NCBI GenBank assembly: GCA_947452875.1
Contig: CANGEZ010000027.1
Span: forward strand, 1-13,322
Source of the DNA: Chitinophagaceae bacterium
GTDB taxonomy: Bacteria > Bacteroidota > Bacteroidia > Chitinophagales > Chitinophagaceae
DNA: 13,322 nucleotides
Direction: 5' to 3'
Below the pieces are notes generated by a model that did not search any database, was not told the origin of the DNA, and worked only from the letters and a program-made list of their open reading frames with translations. Numbering within the stretch: the first letter of the stretch is position 1; every line of letters begins with the position of its first letter. Made by a program: the position numbers and the translations under genes. Shown here piece after piece: positions 5,847 through 13,322 of the stretch.

Positions 5847-6581
5847 TTAGTGCTCATTTCTTTTTTGTTTACGCTCATTTTTCAATAGGTCATCAAATGA
5901 AAAATCAAGAATATCGAATTGTCCTTCACTATAATAATAATGCCACCATTCCGTAGGGAAGATAGCAAAGCCATTTTCAACCATTAAATTTCTTAATAAC
6001 TTTCTGTTCTTTAAAACATCTTCCGACAATTTGGTATAGTCTTGATGTGCGCTGTCTGTGAAGTTGTCAAACCCAGTTCCCATATCCAGTTCTTTTCCGT
6101 CTTTTAGAGATACGATGGTTAGGTCTACAGCTATTCCTCTGTTGTGGCCACTTCCTTTCGCAGGGTCGGCTACATATCGATCATCATGAATAAGGTCCCA
6201 CATTTTTAGGGTAACACTGTAAGGTCGATAAGCATCCCAGATTTTCAAAGAAAGGTTTTCTTTTTGCAACGCATCCTGCACTTTTTTTAAGGCAAGCGCT
6301 GCAGGTAATCTTAAAAATGTAGTTGTTGTTGGGGCATACAAAACAGCATGCATGAAATTCTCCGATGTAGTGTACGTAAGTTCCAATTTGATATCCGGAA
6401 TTATTCTTTTTATATCAACCATCTTGTTGAGCTCAGAAGTTGTTATCGAAGCTTTCATTTCTGATGGCTGGTTGAGAACTTTTAAATGATATATATTGGG
6501 TAAACTATCATTGGAAGCAGCTGTGGACATCTTTGCTAAAAAAATAAAGAGGCAAAAATTGATTAAATAATGTCTATTCAT
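5847..6581 (-). CDS. D-Ala-D-Ala dipeptidase, VanX/DdpX type (peptidase M15D)
   Basis: The preferred start at 6581 gives 244 residues with a signal peptide (MNRHYLINFCLFIFLAKMSTA). The frame extends 19 codons upstream to 6638, but that overlaps the start of the divergent gene and places a polar Arg-rich tract before the signal, so it is rejected. VanX features with 244-residue numbering are: DAYRP with Arg119 (substrate-binding Arg), SGHNRGIAVD with zinc ligands His146 and Asp153, and EWWH with Glu211 (general base) and His214 (zinc). All catalytic residues are kept. The enzyme should cleave D-Ala-D-Ala in the periplasm, recycling wall peptides. No vanH/vanA/vanS/vanR neighbours exist, so this is not a glycopeptide-resistance cluster. 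It is the first gene of a likely operon with lpxB. Confidence 0.9.
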   Translation of the reverse strand: MNRHYLINFCLFIFLAKMSTAASNDSLPNIYHLKVLNQPSEMKASITTSELNKMVDIKRIIPDIKLELTYTTSENFMHAVLYAPTTTTFLRLPAALALKKVQDALQKENLSLKIWDAYRPYSVTLKMWDLIHDDRYVADPAKGSGHNRGIAVDLTIVSLKDGKELDMGTGFDNFTDSAHQDYTKLSEDVLKNRKLLRNLMVENGFAIFPTEWWHYYYSEGQFDILDFSFDDLLKNERKQKRNEH

Positions 6582-6629
6582 TAACTTGTATGTATTGATT
6601 GAAACCGAACAAGAATATTTTCTTCTCCT

Positions 6630-8333
6630 ATGTATCACAAATGTAAACGCATTTCATTTAAAATCTTATTGATAGTCGTTTTATTTTCATCCTGTAATAA
6701 TGGTCATGACAAAGTACATAATAAAGAAATCGTTGCAGATAAATACAGTTTACATGATTATGTTTTATTACAAATTCAATCGAAACTGGCTATAGCTACT
6801 GATGCAAATGGTAAAATTGATGACAGTCTTACTTTGAAATTTTTTAATCCCGTAGAAGAATTTTATTACACACATGATTATGCTTCGGCATGGTCTGATA
6901 CAGGAAAATTTACACCACAAATCAATCAGCTTTTTTCTTATTTAGATACTGCCATTCGAGACGGTTTGTATAAAGAAGATTATCATTATTCAGCATTACA
7001 AAAAATTACATCGGTCCTACAACATGATAGTACAGCGATGAAAGATGCTGTATTGTGGGCAAGAGCAGATTTGATGCTTACAGATGCTTTTATGAATATC
7101 ATTTCAGACATTCGACAGGGGAGATTGGTGAATGATAGTCTGGCTTACAAAAATGACACTACAAAATTCAATAATTTTTTCTGTTCAAACTTAAATCGAT
7201 TTTTAAAAGAAAAAAATCAGGATACTATATTTAGATATTTTCATCCACAAAACAAAGATTACATAGCACTTCGAGAAACAGTTCGTCCTTTTTTGAAAAC
7301 TATGGACACTTTTCATTATACCATATTAAAGTATCCGTATGAATTTGAAAATGAAAATGATTCAATTGATTATCTTAATCAATTAAAACTAAGATTGAGT
7401 GAAAGCAATTATCTAAGTTTCGATAAAGAAATTGATTCAACGCAGCTTGCATTCGCTATTTCAAAATATCAAAAGGATAAAAAACTAAACGCTGATGGTA
7501 AGATTTCTAAGGCCTTAATTAAAACGCTAAACAATACCGATAATGAAAAATTAAAAAGATTGTTTGTTTCAATTGATAAGTGCAAAGAGTTTCCGGATAG
7601 TATGCCTAAAAAATATATTTGGGTTAACCTTCCTTCATTTTACTTAAAAGTAATTGAAGATGATACCGTAACGCTAAAGTCAAAAATCGTTTGTGGAAAG
7701 CCCAGTACACCAACGCCACAGATAACCAGTGCCATAAGCGACATGGTGATTTATCCTACATGGACAGTACCCGTGAGCATCATTAAAAAAGAAATGTTGC
7801 CGGGCTTGAAAAAGAATTCGGCTTATCTAGAAAAAAAAGGCTTGAAGCTTTATGATAAGAACGGAGATGTTGTAGATCCGACTACTATTAATTGGACTAA
7901 ATATTCAAAAGGTATTCCTTATAAAATCAAACAGGGTAGTGGAGACAAAAATGCTCTTGGTGTGATGAAATTTAATTTCCTGAATCCATTCGACGTATAT
8001 CTTCATGATACCAATCAAAGATATTTTTTCAACAACAGCATGAGGGCATTGAGTCATGGTTGTGTGAGGGTGCAAAGTTGGAAAGAGCTGGCTAATTTTA
8101 TTGCACAAACAGACAGCGCGAATCTTGCTATTGGGGATTCATTATCATATAATGCAGATTCAATAAATAGCTGGATTGCCAAAAAGCTAAGACATAAAAT
8201 CCCTGTAAAATATAGAATTCCGCTTTTTATTCGTTATATTAGTTGTGAAGCAACCAACGGCAAGCTTGTATTTTATGACGACATCTATGATGAAGACAAA
8301 AATATCGCTGATCGATTCTTTGCTGGCAAATAA
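6630..8333 (+). CDS. L,D-transpeptidase lipoprotein, YcbB/LdtD type
   Basis: The protein has 567 residues. The N-terminus is a lipoprotein signal (KILLIVVLFSSC, lipid-attached Cys22), placing it in the periplasm on a membrane. Residues 35-260 form an alpha-helical scaffold like that of YcbB. A short peptidoglycan-binding-1-like helix region lies at about 265-305 (LAFAISKYQKDKKLNADGKI). The YkuD catalytic domain runs from about 328 to 505: YLHDT (457-461) and the SHGCVRV motif with nucleophile Cys478 and His476, Arg480. These enzymes make 3-3 crosslinks between diaminopimelate residues or attach proteins to the wall. The domain order matches the large LdtD class rather than short ErfK types. 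RlpA-like follows 5 bases downstream in the same operon. Confidence 0.93.
   Translation: MYHKCKRISFKILLIVVLFSSCNNGHDKVHNKEIVADKYSLHDYVLLQIQSKLAIATDANGKIDDSLTLKFFNPVEEFYYTHDYASAWSDTGKFTPQINQLFSYLDTAIRDGLYKEDYHYSALQKITSVLQHDSTAMKDAVLWARADLMLTDAFMNIISDIRQGRLVNDSLAYKNDTTKFNNFFCSNLNRFLKEKNQDTIFRYFHPQNKDYIALRETVRPFLKTMDTFHYTILKYPYEFENENDSIDYLNQLKLRLSESNYLSFDKEIDSTQLAFAISKYQKDKKLNADGKISKALIKTLNNTDNEKLKRLFVSIDKCKEFPDSMPKKYIWVNLPSFYLKVIEDDTVTLKSKIVCGKPSTPTPQITSAISDMVIYPTWTVPVSIIKKEMLPGLKKNSAYLEKKGLKLYDKNGDVVDPTTINWTKYSKGIPYKIKQGSGDKNALGVMKFNFLNPFDVYLHDTNQRYFFNNSMRALSHGCVRVQSWKELANFIAQTDSANLAIGDSLSYNADSINSWIAKKLRHKIPVKYRIPLFIRYISCEATNGKLVFYDDIYDEDKNIADRFFAGK
6638..6645 (-). promoter_or_regulatory. Candidate -7 element for the vanX-like/lpxB operon, inside the divergent gene
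   Basis: Minus strand TACATTTG is an exact TAnnTTTG match, 56 bases upstream of the preferred ATG at 6581. It overlaps codons 3-6 of the divergent L,D-transpeptidase gene. The -33 position has only a weak TTTA/TTTT. If real, the two envelope operons are transcribed from overlapping, face-to-back start regions. Confidence 0.38.
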
Positions 8334-8338
8334 ATTAT

Positions 8339-8881
8339 ATGAATACATATCATAGTCGTTTCCTTAAGGCAACATGTTTTATGGCATTAGTTTTTATGAT
8401 GTCGTTTCATGTATTGCATGCACAAGAAACTATTGATACTGTCACTGACATTGTAAATCAAAAGCCTGAAAAAAATACCAAAGCCACAATTGGGGATGTA
8501 TATTATGGCGTGGCGAGCTTTTATGGCAATAAATTTATTGGCAAAAAAACAGCAAGTGGTGAAATATTCAGTCAAGAAAAATATACCGCAGCCTGTAATA
8601 AACTCCCCCTGGGAACTTGGATAAAGGTCACCAATGTAAAAAATGGAAAATCAGTTGTTGTAAAAACAAACGACAGACTTCATCCCAAAATGAAAAGAAT
8701 TGTTGATTTAACAATGGCGGCGGCTCATGATTTAGGGTATATCGGAAAAGGGTTGGCTAAAGTAAAAGTAGAAGTGATTGAAAAGCCAAAAAAGAAATCA
8801 AAGTCGCAAGGGAAATCAAAGCCAAAGAAAAAATCCAAGTCACAGAAATCAACATCTTCTAAAGTGAAAAAGAAAAACTGA
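8339..8881 (+). CDS. RlpA-like double-psi beta-barrel protein
   Basis: This is a 180-residue exported protein with signal peptide MNTYHSRFLKATCFMALVFM and a following HVLHAQ cut site. The RlpA-type DPBB domain spans about 55-147: YYGVASFYG, KTASGEIF (Glu75), YTAACNKLPLGTWIKVTN, VVVKTNDR (Asp112) and IVDLTMAAAHDLG. RlpA proteins bind or cleave denuded glycan at septa. The canonical TAAH motif His, reported as catalytic in Pseudomonas RlpA, is Cys86 here, although the Glu and Asp are kept. No SPOR domain is present. Instead the last 33 residues are a Lys/Ser/Pro-rich tail that would bind anionic polymers. It likely forms one operon with the L,D-transpeptidase. Confidence 0.88.
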   Translation: MNTYHSRFLKATCFMALVFMMSFHVLHAQETIDTVTDIVNQKPEKNTKATIGDVYYGVASFYGNKFIGKKTASGEIFSQEKYTAACNKLPLGTWIKVTNVKNGKSVVVKTNDRLHPKMKRIVDLTMAAAHDLGYIGKGLAKVKVEVIEKPKKKSKSQGKSKPKKKSKSQKSTSSKVKKKN

Positions 8882-8898
8882 TAAATTGGAGTTCAGTT
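8876..8898 (-). terminator. Terminator for the minus-strand YD-like gene
   Basis: AACTGA (8876-8881) and TCAGTT (8893-8898) form a 6-bp stem with an 11-nt loop. On the minus strand the stem runs into a T-rich tract (TTTTTCTTTTT), which suits termination of the leftward gene. The plus-strand side has only a weak T run. The stem overlaps both stop codons. Confidence 0.4.
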
Positions 8899-9730
8899 AT
8901 TTGTATTCGTAAATAATTTTTCCCATCAACATTCCATTTCTGTCGAAAATTCTTTCTTTAACTTTTAAGTGATTTTCATAATCATATTTCCAAACGCTGA
9001 AATTATTATTACCATCTTCAGTTGTGGTCATCTCAGCAATTTTCCCTTCTTCGTTGTATTCAAAAACATAGTCAGCAACTAGCTTTTGTTTAAATTCATT
9101 GGTATGAACAACATCAGTTAATCTTTTATTTTCGTCGTAATAGTAATAATATTTACTGCCGTTTTTAGTTTCTTTCTCTATGGCAACATTGTTGTTCTCA
9201 TCTGGATAAAATAAAACAACAATCGTATCAGTTTGGTTTTTGATTTTCAACATACTTACCGGAATCCCATCTTCATTGAAATGATAAACATGAGCCTCGG
9301 TGATTTCATTTACAAAATCATCATCATTAGATTTAGAGTAGGATAAGGTGCTAGAAAGTCGATTGTTGTTATCGTAAAAGAATTCATTTCTGGAAACGAC
9401 AATTTCGGAGCTGTCATATGTTTTAATCAATAAGCCATCTTTGTTGAAAAAAGATTCCATTAGTGATTTGCCTTGATTTCCAGTGCGTGTATACAAAGAA
9501 GTTTTTCTGAAGTCTTTTGATATTTTCTTTTCACAAAAAAAATCTTCACTTTCTTCACCGTTGGCTTCTAAGCTTTTGATTTTTATATTTTTGATTCCGG
9601 CCTTTTTATAAGCGGCCATTTCTTCATTAGCTTGTGTTACACTTATCAAATCTCTGTAGAAAAATTGGGCAAATATTTCAGTGCCAAAACAAATTGATAA
9701 AATGAGCAGTGAAACGTGTTTGATTTTCAT
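8897..9730 (-). CDS. Secreted protein with YD-like beta repeats, function unknown
   Basis: This 277-residue protein has a clear signal peptide (MKIKHVSLLILSICFGTEIFAQ). From about residue 110 it is a series of short beta-hairpin units beginning with an aromatic Y/F-Y and D/N-E-N/G turns: FFYDNNNRLSS, YHFNEDGIPVS, LFYPDENNNVA, YYYYDENKRLTDV, FEYNEEGKIAEM, FDRNGMLMGKIIYEYK. This is the pattern of YD/RHS-type or MORN-like repeats seen in many Bacteroidota exported proteins. There is no lipobox, no T9SS sorting domain and no catalytic motif. It ends convergently 15 bases from the RlpA-like gene. No function is recognised; a structural or surface role is only an inference. Confidence 0.75.
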   Translation of the reverse strand: MKIKHVSLLILSICFGTEIFAQFFYRDLISVTQANEEMAAYKKAGIKNIKIKSLEANGEESEDFFCEKKISKDFRKTSLYTRTGNQGKSLMESFFNKDGLLIKTYDSSEIVVSRNEFFYDNNNRLSSTLSYSKSNDDDFVNEITEAHVYHFNEDGIPVSMLKIKNQTDTIVVLFYPDENNNVAIEKETKNGSKYYYYYDENKRLTDVVHTNEFKQKLVADYVFEYNEEGKIAEMTTTEDGNNNFSVWKYDYENHLKVKERIFDRNGMLMGKIIYEYK

Positions 9731-9866
9731 GTTGTGTTATTAAGCTTCCGTTGAAAGATTTTAAAAAACGCTTTGCAACTTAAGCATAAACTTTGTTATT
9801 TTTATAAAATATCTTTAAAAACACTTCTAATTTTTGAAAATAGAAATCTCCAGTAAAAGTTAAAAA

Positions 9867-10634
9867 ATGAATGAGAATGCAACTGCTTTTTTAAGACTGA
9901 TTACCATAATGGATGAACTTCGTGAAAAATGCCCATGGGACAAAAAGCAAACCATTCATACATTACGCCAACTAACGATTGAAGAAACTTATGAGCTGAC
10001 AGATGCCATTACTGAAAGCAACTGGCAAGATATCAAAGAAGAGTTGGGTGATATTTTACTACATATCATTTTCTATGCAAAAATTGGTCATGAACAGCTG
10101 GCATTTGAATTAAAAGATGTGATCAATGGGGTTTGCGAAAAATTAATCAGTAGACACCCACATATTTATGGAGATGTGAAAGTGGAAAATGAAGACGATG
10201 TAAAACAGAATTGGGAAAAATTAAAACTTAAAGAAGGGAAAAAATCTATTTTGGCAGGAGTACCCAAATCATTGCCATCAATGGTGAAGGCTATGCGACT
10301 TCAAGAAAAATCCAAACAAGTGGGATTTGAGTGGGAAAACCGGCATCAGGTTTGGGAAAAAGTAAAAGAAGAAATCAATGAACTTGAAGCGGCTGTAAAT
10401 GCTGAAAATATTGACCATATTGAAGATGAAATGGGAGATGTATTTTTTTCTTTGGTGAATTATAGCAGGTTTATTCATGTGGATGCAGAAAACGCCTTAG
10501 AAAGAACCAATAAAAAATTTATTAGCAGGTTTAATGCGATGGAAGTCATGGCTGCTGCAGAGAATAAAATGCTTCACGATTTGACGTTGGAAGAAATGGA
10601 TCAGCTTTGGAACCAGGCCAAAAAACAAAAATAA
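9867..10634 (+). CDS. mazG: Nucleoside triphosphate pyrophosphohydrolase MazG
   Basis: This 255-residue protein is a normal two-domain MazG. It hydrolyses (d)NTPs to NMP and pyrophosphate, cleaning the nucleotide pool and, in E. coli, lowering ppGpp. The first domain has CPWDKKQT (22-29), the EETYE metal motif (39-43) and EELGD (58-62). The second has EEINE (168-172) and EDEMGD (186-191). The family-typical LAGVPKSLPSMVKAMRLQEK linker (129-148) and KVGFEW-like QVGFEW are present. All metal-ligand acids are intact. It is followed after 10 bases by the large sensor gene, so the two are probably co-transcribed. Confidence 0.95.
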   Translation: MNENATAFLRLITIMDELREKCPWDKKQTIHTLRQLTIEETYELTDAITESNWQDIKEELGDILLHIIFYAKIGHEQLAFELKDVINGVCEKLISRHPHIYGDVKVENEDDVKQNWEKLKLKEGKKSILAGVPKSLPSMVKAMRLQEKSKQVGFEWENRHQVWEKVKEEINELEAAVNAENIDHIEDEMGDVFFSLVNYSRFIHVDAENALERTNKKFISRFNAMEVMAAAENKMLHDLTLEEMDQLWNQAKKQK

Positions 10635-10644
10635 ATCAGTAAAC

Positions 10645-13322
10645 TTGGAAAACTCTTTATCGCCCATACGGTTTGTTTACAAATACATTTACCTGCTCAT
10701 TATGGCAGCATGGCTGATAACCATTTCTTTTGTAATTGATAATTATTGGTCTGCCAGTTCATCACTTACTACAGTGCAGCGAAAAATTCATTCTTATATT
10801 CACAATCGTGAGCAGGATTTTAAACAACTTGTAAAAGACAGCACGAATCTTCAGAAGATAACAAAGCAAGATATTGATGAGCAATTTTTGGAGTCCATAA
10901 CTAAAAAAGATTATTTCGTTTTCTTTTATTCAGTTTCGGATACTTCAAATGAAAATCTGATTTGCTGGAATACTCAAAAAATATTGCCCTTGCCTTTTAT
11001 GTTGTATAATAAGGAGAGAAATGGATTTGTAAAATTGGATAATGGTTACTATGTATGGGATCGGGTTGATTTGGGCAAATTGAAATGTATAGAATTGATT
11101 CCTGTAAAATGGGAATACTTTATAGAGAATGAATACCTGCAAAACAATTTTGCTGTTGATGAGTCCATTTCTATAAACTACGACCTTACTGATAAATCCA
11201 AGAATGCTGCTTTAATAAAAGATATAGATGGGAATGGATTGTTTTATGTTTATGAGAAGCGATCTACGGTCATCCAACATAGCAATACTTTCGCTGTGTA
11301 CCTTCAAATCATTGCATTCTTTTTGATTCTCTATTTTATTCATCTGTTTTCAGTTTATTATTCCAAACAAAAAAATACAATAGCAGGTTTGTTATTGTTG
11401 ATATCAATTGTGGTGTCATTAAGAGTTTGGAGTTACGATCAGTCTTTCCCATTTCATTTTAGACAATTTGAAATTTTTGATCCTTCTGTTTATGGTAATG
11501 GCTTAGTCCTTCGATCACTGGGTGATTTATTTATAAATACTTCCTTGATGATTTGGTTTGTTTTTTTTGTGAGAGCTAGGATACTTGAATTAGGGTACGA
11601 GTTAAAACCCAAATCACCTGTTGCTAGAATTGCCATTTTGATTTTGTTTTCTTTTGTAATTATTGTCGCTACTTACGCTTTTAGTAATATCGTAAGATCT
11701 CTTGTTGTTGATTCGCAGATTTCTTTTGATGTGATTAATTTTTTCACATTGAATTATTTTACGGTGGTGGGCTTTGTTGAATTGTGTTTGCTGTCTATAA
11801 GTTATTATTTCTTTTGCCATACGATATTGAATATCATCAAGTCTTGTTATTATAAAAACGTTTTTGTATTACTAATCAGCACCGTTGTTATTTCATTGCT
11901 TTTATTGAGTTTTAATGTTGGCAATATAAAAGGCGGATTTGAGATTTTTGTATTGATTTGGCTGGTTATTTTTTTATTAATATTGAATACAGCCATTTCG
12001 GAATTTCTGATGGCAAGAATTGTTTCATCAAAACTTGTATTTTGGTTGGTGTTCTTTTCGATTTCTGTAAGTATGGTGATATTGACGGAAAACAGAAAAA
12101 AAGAATTTGAAAGTCGCAGGCACTATGCCGAAATACTGGCGTTGAAATCAGATCCGGCTAATGAGACTTTAATTCATTCCATGTTGCTGGATTTTAGAGA
12201 TGAATTTTTGACGACTAATTTTTACAGATTAGCTTCTCCCATTTCGAGTAGCGCATTAAAAGACAGTTTGATCAATAGCAACACGAGTGGCTACACCAAT
12301 AAATATGATACGCACTTATATGCCTATAAAGCAGACGAAACACCACTTTACAATGAGGACGCTGTAACATTTAAGGATCTCAATTCGATTTTATTATCAC
12401 AGGCCAAACCAACAAATGTGCCGGGACTTTTTTATTTTGACCAGTCTTTTGATCTCTTCAGCTACATTAGTAAAAAAGAAATTAAAGATACATTGGGAAA
12501 TGCACTGGGGTCTTTGTTCATCATCACTTCTCCTAAGCAACAAAGAAAGGATGCGCTGTATCCTGAATTGTTCACAAAAGGAAAATTGAATTCAATTGAA
12601 AATTCCTCCGCTTATGCGTTTGCGTTATATAACGATTGGAAGCTAATTAGTAGTCACAATGATTATCCATTTCCTTCTGTATTAAAGCAAACTGATTTGC
12701 AGCAGAACGAATTTGGAGAAATGAGAAATGGTAATTATAATGAATTGCGATATTATGCTGGGGCAGGTAAAGTAGTGATCATAGCCAAAGAAAACAACTG
12801 GCCCATCGAGACCATCACTTTATTTTCTTACATGTTTTGTTGCTTTTTGATGGTGTCTGGCCTTTTGTGGTTAATTAACATACTTGTTGTTTCCAAACTA
12901 AATAGAAAAAAAATAATTAGTTATTGGCAATTTTCTATCCGAAATCAAATTCATGGAACGATCATTTTTATTAGTGTTGTTTCGTTTTTAGTTATCGGGT
13001 TTGCTACCATACTTTTCTTTGTTATTCATTACGAATCTAGCAACCGAGAAAAATTAAGCAGGGTGATTAGAATTATGGAAAAGGAAGTTAATTCCACCAT
13101 TAATGAAGGTTGGAATCTTACAGATACTGCTGCTGTTAATACCGACAACTATGATAAAAAATTGGAACAAGCCGTGCAAAAGATTTCGGATATACATGGG
13201 GTGGATGTGAATCTGTATGATTTAAATGGGAACCTAAGAATTTCATCATTACCATTACCATATACTCAAGGTATTTTATCTTCCAAAATGGATCCGATTG
13301 CTTATTTCCATTTGAATAATAA
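10645..13322 (+). CDS. Giant multi-span membrane sensor protein, probable histidine kinase N-terminal part (3' truncated)
   Basis: The frame is open for 892 codons and runs off the right edge. The TTG at 10645 is chosen as start because it precedes the first helix (about 13-31). The first ATG at 10702 would cut that helix in half, and a stop lies upstream at 10582. Layout by residue: helix 1; an extracytoplasmic region about 35-215; a block of eight helices from about 216 to 482; a second extracytoplasmic region about 490-720; a helix at about 723-748; a basic loop; a helix at about 772-795; and a third sensory region with DVNLYDLNGNLR (854-865), which resembles Cache-like input domains. From memory of similar Bacteroidota proteins of about 1200 residues, HAMP, HisKA and HATPase domains would follow; none is in the window. 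The signal is unknown. It sits 10 bases after mazG. Confidence 0.8.
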   Translation, partial: MENSLSPIRFVYKYIYLLIMAAWLITISFVIDNYWSASSSLTTVQRKIHSYIHNREQDFKQLVKDSTNLQKITKQDIDEQFLESITKKDYFVFFYSVSDTSNENLICWNTQKILPLPFMLYNKERNGFVKLDNGYYVWDRVDLGKLKCIELIPVKWEYFIENEYLQNNFAVDESISINYDLTDKSKNAALIKDIDGNGLFYVYEKRSTVIQHSNTFAVYLQIIAFFLILYFIHLFSVYYSKQKNTIAGLLLLISIVVSLRVWSYDQSFPFHFRQFEIFDPSVYGNGLVLRSLGDLFINTSLMIWFVFFVRARILELGYELKPKSPVARIAILILFSFVIIVATYAFSNIVRSLVVDSQISFDVINFFTLNYFTVVGFVELCLLSISYYFFCHTILNIIKSCYYKNVFVLLISTVVISLLLLSFNVGNIKGGFEIFVLIWLVIFLLILNTAISEFLMARIVSSKLVFWLVFFSISVSMVILTENRKKEFESRRHYAEILALKSDPANETLIHSMLLDFRDEFLTTNFYRLASPISSSALKDSLINSNTSGYTNKYDTHLYAYKADETPLYNEDAVTFKDLNSILLSQAKPTNVPGLFYFDQSFDLFSYISKKEIKDTLGNALGSLFIITSPKQQRKDALYPELFTKGKLNSIENSSAYAFALYNDWKLISSHNDYPFPSVLKQTDLQQNEFGEMRNGNYNELRYYAGAGKVVIIAKENNWPIETITLFSYMFCCFLMVSGLLWLINILVVSKLNRKKIISYWQFSIRNQIHGTIIFISVVSFLVIGFATILFFVIHYESSNREKLSRVIRIMEKEVNSTINEGWNLTDTAAVNTDNYDKKLEQAVQKISDIHGVDVNLYDLNGNLRISSLPLPYTQGILSSKMDPIAYFHLNN

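Noticed and set aside
5847..6581. Vancomycin resistance determinant
   Set aside because: VanX homology alone; no vanH, ligase or vanRS genes, and a Gram-negative type envelope (lpxB) next door. A wall-recycling dipeptidase is more fitting.
6582..6638. N-terminal extension of the VanX-like protein to the ATG at 6638
   Set aside because: It would put a polar Arg-rich stretch before the signal peptide and overlap the start of the divergent gene.
9867..10634. MazG as part of a MazEF-type toxin-antitoxin locus
   Set aside because: No mazE or mazF reading frame lies next to it; the neighbours are a secreted repeat protein and a membrane sensor.
11614..11820. 68-codon minus-strand frame
   Set aside because: Lies wholly antisense to the membrane block of the large sensor gene and has low-complexity Asn/Lys-rich composition.

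Overview
The window is a chromosomal stretch from a member of the Bacteroidota, most likely Chitinophagaceae or a close relative (Sphingobacteriales-like). The evidence is an AT-rich sequence, a type IX secretion C-terminal sorting domain on the first protein, few Shine-Dalgarno sequences, several TAnnTTTG-type -7 promoter elements, and small proteins typical of this phylum. No tRNA, rRNA, CRISPR array, transposase or phage gene was seen.

Layout. Positions 1-927 hold the 3' end of a large secreted repeat protein with a T9SS sorting domain. Positions 928-2180 hold a small module: a zeta-toxin/UNAG-kinase-like P-loop kinase and an overlapping 49-residue ORF, flanked by two almost identical 130-bp direct repeats. 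Each repeat carries two interleaved inverted repeats and a third small hairpin. Positions 2181-3101 (minus strand) encode a secreted esterase, divergent from a LOG/TIGR00730-family nucleotide phosphoribohydrolase at 3293-4015. A striking array of 25 heptamers with an inverted axis fills 4017-4215. Two small membrane proteins follow (YgjV/SemiSWEET-like, and a 55-residue protein that resembles DUF6728).

Positions 4734-8881 form an envelope block. lpxB and a VanX-type D-Ala-D-Ala dipeptidase lie on the minus strand. Divergent from them are an L,D-transpeptidase lipoprotein and an RlpA-like double-psi beta-barrel protein. All four act on lipid A or peptidoglycan. A secreted protein with YD-like beta repeats (minus strand) follows. 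The window closes with mazG and, 10 bases downstream, the first 892 codons of a very large multi-membrane-span protein. That protein looks like the sensor half of a histidine kinase whose catalytic part lies beyond the right edge.

Most genes are ordinary for the phylum. The parts worth a second look are the repeat-flanked kinase/small-ORF module with its competing hairpins, the heptamer array, the RlpA-like protein with Cys where the catalytic His should be, and the giant sensor protein.
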